A stretch of 39,265 bases of DNA. It comes from Oscillospiraceae bacterium (lineage in GTDB: Bacteria > Bacillota > Clostridia > Oscillospirales > Ruminococcaceae). Below, one piece after another: positions 37,259-39,265 of the stretch. The number at the start of each line of letters is the position of its first letter. Within the stretch, counting starts at the first letter, position 1. The notes under the pieces are model-generated. The model did no database searches, had not been told where the DNA came from, and was given only the letters and a program-made list of their open reading frames with translations. Both the position numbers and the translations under genes were made by a program. The stretch spans positions 1-39,265 of the forward strand of contig JAEEXH010000019.1 of NCBI GenBank assembly GCA_016291435.1, read 5' to 3'.

Positions 37259-37852
37259 ATGCTGACGCGCTTTGAGCAGAAAGAGGTTTTCGTCATTTCC
37301 TCGAACGAGAATTTTCATCGCTATGTACGGGACAATCTGCCGGAGGGTGACTTCATTGTGTCCGGCGGTGCGGATACCTGTACGGAAGCACGCCAAAAAA
37401 TGATGGGCAACCGCTCTGCGGTCGTCGTCATCAATATCCCGCTCTCGGATGAATGCGGCACCGAGCTTGCGGGCGATCTTGCAGAGAACGGCTCCGCATC
37501 GGTCATCGCCGTCGTGAAGAATGAGCAGGAGCCGGAATTCCGGCAGTCGCTGGAGCCCGCAGGCGTCTTTGTCCTCGGGAAGCCGTTTCCGCACAGCTCC
37601 TTTCACCAGGCGCTCTATGACGCCGCATCCGCTTATGCCAGAATGCAGATCATCTCACAGGAAAACCAGCGGTTACAGATCAAGCTGATCGACCTGCGGC
37701 TTGTCAACCGCGCAAAATATGCGCTGATTCAGTATCTCGGAATGACCGAGGAAGAAGCGCACAAATACATCGAGCACATGGCAATGGATCAGCGGATCTC
37801 CAAGCGGAAGGCTGCGGAAAATATTCTAAAAACCTATGAGAATCAGGGCTAG
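37259..37852 (+). CDS. ANTAR-domain antiterminator with a degenerate receiver
   Basis: A 197-residue protein. The N-terminal 120 residues have receiver topology, but the acidic pocket reads I-S-S-N-E and the phospho-acceptor position is Asn59 (V-V-I-N-I-P-L); Lys108 of G-K-P-F remains. A coiled-coil (about 125-145) leads to a C-terminal ANTAR three-helix RNA-binding domain (about 145-195, with A-K-Y-A-L-I-Q, M-T-E-E-E-A-H and the S-K-R-K-A-A-E-N-I end). ANTAR proteins bind hexaloop hairpins and prevent terminator formation. Two such leaders are close by. It probably senses something other than phosphorylation. The start at 37259 is tentative because GGAG is only 2 bases away; a GTG at 37247 is the alternative. 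Confidence 0.9.
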   Translation: MLTRFEQKEVFVISSNENFHRYVRDNLPEGDFIVSGGADTCTEARQKMMGNRSAVVVINIPLSDECGTELAGDLAENGSASVIAVVKNEQEPEFRQSLEPAGVFVLGKPFPHSSFHQALYDAASAYARMQIISQENQRLQIKLIDLRLVNRAKYALIQYLGMTEEEAHKYIEHMAMDQRISKRKAAENILKTYENQG

Positions 37853-37896
37853 AACATGGGCAAAGCGTCAAACCTTGTGAAATTTTTGTCAGGGTC

Positions 37897-37925
37897 TTGA
37901 CATTCGCCCGAAAATATGCTATCAT
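37897..37925 (+). promoter_or_regulatory. Promoter of the type III glutamine synthetase gene
   Basis: TTGACA (37897-37902), 17-base spacer, TATCAT (37920-37925) with an extended TGC. Start expected near 37932. Confidence 0.85.
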
Positions 37926-37936
37926 GTAACACAGAA

Positions 37937-37954
37937 AACAGCAACGGTGCTGTT
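37937..37954 (+). promoter_or_regulatory. ANTAR-type hexaloop hairpin in the glutamine synthetase leader
   Basis: A 6-bp stem AACAGC / GCTGTT closes the hexaloop AACGGT, with A at position 1 and G at position 4. It uses the 5' strand of the terminator, as in the glutamate synthase leader. It starts about 5 bases from the predicted transcription start, so there is no room for a second hairpin. Confidence 0.8.
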
Positions 37955-37989
37955 CGGGAATTTCCCGAAGTGCCGCTGCTGTTTTTTTT
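37937..37989 (+). terminator. Leader terminator before the type III glutamine synthetase
   Basis: A long imperfect stem (37937-37960 with 37962-37983) followed by eight T residues, 28 bases upstream of the start codon. Confidence 0.9.
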
Positions 37990-38017
37990 GTTTATTACAC
38001 AGAAAGGATGTATTTTT

Positions 38018-39265
38018 ATGAAACCGACAGATGTATTCGGAAGCCTTGTCTTCAACGACGCCGTCATGCAGGAGCGTCTCCCGAAGGCGGTCTACAAGTC
38101 TCTGCACGAGACCATTGCAAACGGAAAGGACATTGATCCGACCGTTGCCGATGTGGTCGCGAGTGCGATGCGTGAATGGGCAGCGGAGAACGGCTCCACA
38201 CACTACACCCACTGGTTCCAGCCGATGACCGGCATCACCGCAGAGAAGCACGACAGCTTCCTCTCCCCGGACGGAAACGGCGGCGCGATCCTCGAATTCT
38301 CCGGCAAGGAGCTCATCAAGGGCGAGCCGGATGCATCTTCGTTCCCGTCGGGCGGTCTGCGCGCAACCTTCGAGGCACGCGGCTACACCGCATGGGACCC
38401 GACCTCCTACGCATTCATCAAGGAGAACAGCCTGTGCATCCCGACCGCGTTTTATTCTTACAGCGGCGAGGCGCTCGACAAGAAGACCCCGCTTCTCCGC
38501 TCGATGGAAGCCGTCAGCGAGCAGGCAGTGAAGGTGCTGCATCTGCTGGGCTTTGACGATGTGCAGCGCGTCAGCGGAACCGTCGGTCCCGAGCAGGAAT
38601 ATTTCCTCATCGACCTCGAAATGGCAAAGCAGCGCAAGGACATTCTCTTCACCGGCAGAACGCTCTTCGGCGCAAAGGCACCGAAGGGGCAGGAGATGGA
38701 AGATCACTATTTCGGCGTGATCCGCCCGCGTGTGCAGGCATTCATGAAGGAGCTGAACGAGGAGCTCTGGAAGCTCGGCATCTACGCAAAGACCGAGCAC
38801 AATGAGGTCGCTCCCGCACAGCATGAGCTTGCACCGGTCTACACCACGATGAACATTGCCTGCGACCACAATCAGCTCACTATGGAGATCATGAAGAAGG
38901 TCGCTGAGCGCCACGGTCTCATGTGCCTGCTGCACGAAAAGCCCTTTGCCGGCGTCAACGGTTCCGGCAAGCACAACAACTGGTCGCTCTCGACCGACAC
39001 CGGCATCAATCTCTTTGCGCCGGGCAAGACGCCGGAGCGCAAGCGGCTCTTCCTGCTGATGGTCGCAGCGGTCGTTGCAGCCGTGGACGAGCATCAGGAT
39101 CTGCTCAGAATGTCGGTTGCCTCTGCGGGCAATGACCACCGTCTGGGCGCAAATGAAGCGCCGCCCGCCATCGTGTCCGTGTATCTCGGCGATGCCCTCC
39201 AGCTCCAGCTCGAAGCCGCCGCAGAGGGCAGAGATGAGCAGAAGCACCGCGAGACGCTGACCACC
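38018..39265 (+). CDS. glnN: Glutamine synthetase type III (partial, runs off the right edge)
   Basis: The first 416 residues of a GSIII protein (family length about 700). Family sequences seen are F-N-D-A-V-M-Q near the N-terminus, T-H-W-F-Q-P-M-T-G near residue 65, [16 protein letters not shown] near 109, G-P-E-Q-E-Y-F near 190, [11 protein letters not shown] near 265 and [10 protein letters not shown] near 312. It makes glutamine from glutamate and ammonia, and GSIII is a main ammonia-assimilating enzyme in ruminal Ruminococcus. RBS AAAGGATG precedes ATG 38018. Its leader carries the ANTAR-type hairpin and terminator. Confidence 0.95.
   Translation, partial: MKPTDVFGSLVFNDAVMQERLPKAVYKSLHETIANGKDIDPTVADVVASAMREWAAENGSTHYTHWFQPMTGITAEKHDSFLSPDGNGGAILEFSGKELIKGEPDASSFPSGGLRATFEARGYTAWDPTSYAFIKENSLCIPTAFYSYSGEALDKKTPLLRSMEAVSEQAVKVLHLLGFDDVQRVSGTVGPEQEYFLIDLEMAKQRKDILFTGRTLFGAKAPKGQEMEDHYFGVIRPRVQAFMKELNEELWKLGIYAKTEHNEVAPAQHELAPVYTTMNIACDHNQLTMEIMKKVAERHGLMCLLHEKPFAGVNGSGKHNNWSLSTDTGINLFAPGKTPERKRLFLLMVAAVVAAVDEHQDLLRMSVASAGNDHRLGANEAPPAIVSVYLGDALQLQLEAAAEGRDEQKHRETLTT

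Overview
The window looks like chromosomal DNA of a cellulosome-producing Ruminococcus (Firmicutes, Oscillospiraceae), close to R. flavefaciens or R. champanellensis. Evidence: four secreted polysaccharide-active or adhesin-like proteins carry dockerin modules, a fifth dockerin protein carries three cohesin-like modules, the coding DNA is moderately GC-rich, nitrogen assimilation uses a type III glutamine synthetase, and sigma-A promoters have a strong extended -10 (usually TGC-TATAAT). The species name is inference.

Layout. 1-2,260: a palindrome-rich intergenic element, two unrecognised proteins and a dead response-regulator remnant. 2,290-3,985 (minus): PiT phosphate transporter with its DUF47/PhoU-like partner. 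4,310-6,037 (minus): scaffoldin-like protein with three cohesin-like modules and a C-terminal dockerin. 6,309-8,835 (minus): a tight four-gene cassette of PqqD-like chaperone, nucleotidyltransferase, HPr-kinase-like protein and S24/S26 peptidase, resembling RiPP or lasso-peptide accessory genes but with no visible precursor, cyclase or transporter. 9,083-11,602 (minus): GH26 mannanase-dockerin-esterase. 11,945-19,434: housekeeping and miscellaneous genes (iron-sulfur flavoprotein-like protein, leucine-rich-repeat protein, HAD phosphatase, secG, rnr, RING-like membrane protein, DnaQ-type exonuclease). 19,465-27,659 (plus): a structured leader RNA with an internal terminator, then a CE15 glucuronoyl esterase, a CotH/beta-helix protein and a GH9-like protein, all with dockerins. 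27,826-39,265 (plus): nitrogen and glutamine metabolism, comprising a split archaeal-type glutamate synthase with its ferredoxin and flavoprotein, pyrG, purF, a short GSI-type glutamine synthetase, an ANTAR protein and a type III glutamine synthetase that runs off the right edge.

The strongest regulatory story is at the right end. Both the glutamate synthase operon and the type III glutamine synthetase gene start with a short leader. In each, a hairpin with an A-N-N-G-N-N hexaloop is built from the 5' strand of an intrinsic terminator, the geometry expected of ANTAR antitermination targets. An ANTAR protein is encoded next door, and its receiver domain lacks the phospho-acceptor Asp (Asn59). 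Each leader seems to have one hairpin, not the classical pair.

The second surprise is that the GH9 cellulosomal protein has lost the canonical base motif (DAGD reads ESDS), the substrate-binding HHR and the catalytic-acid Glu, so it is predicted to be inactive or to use other chemistry.
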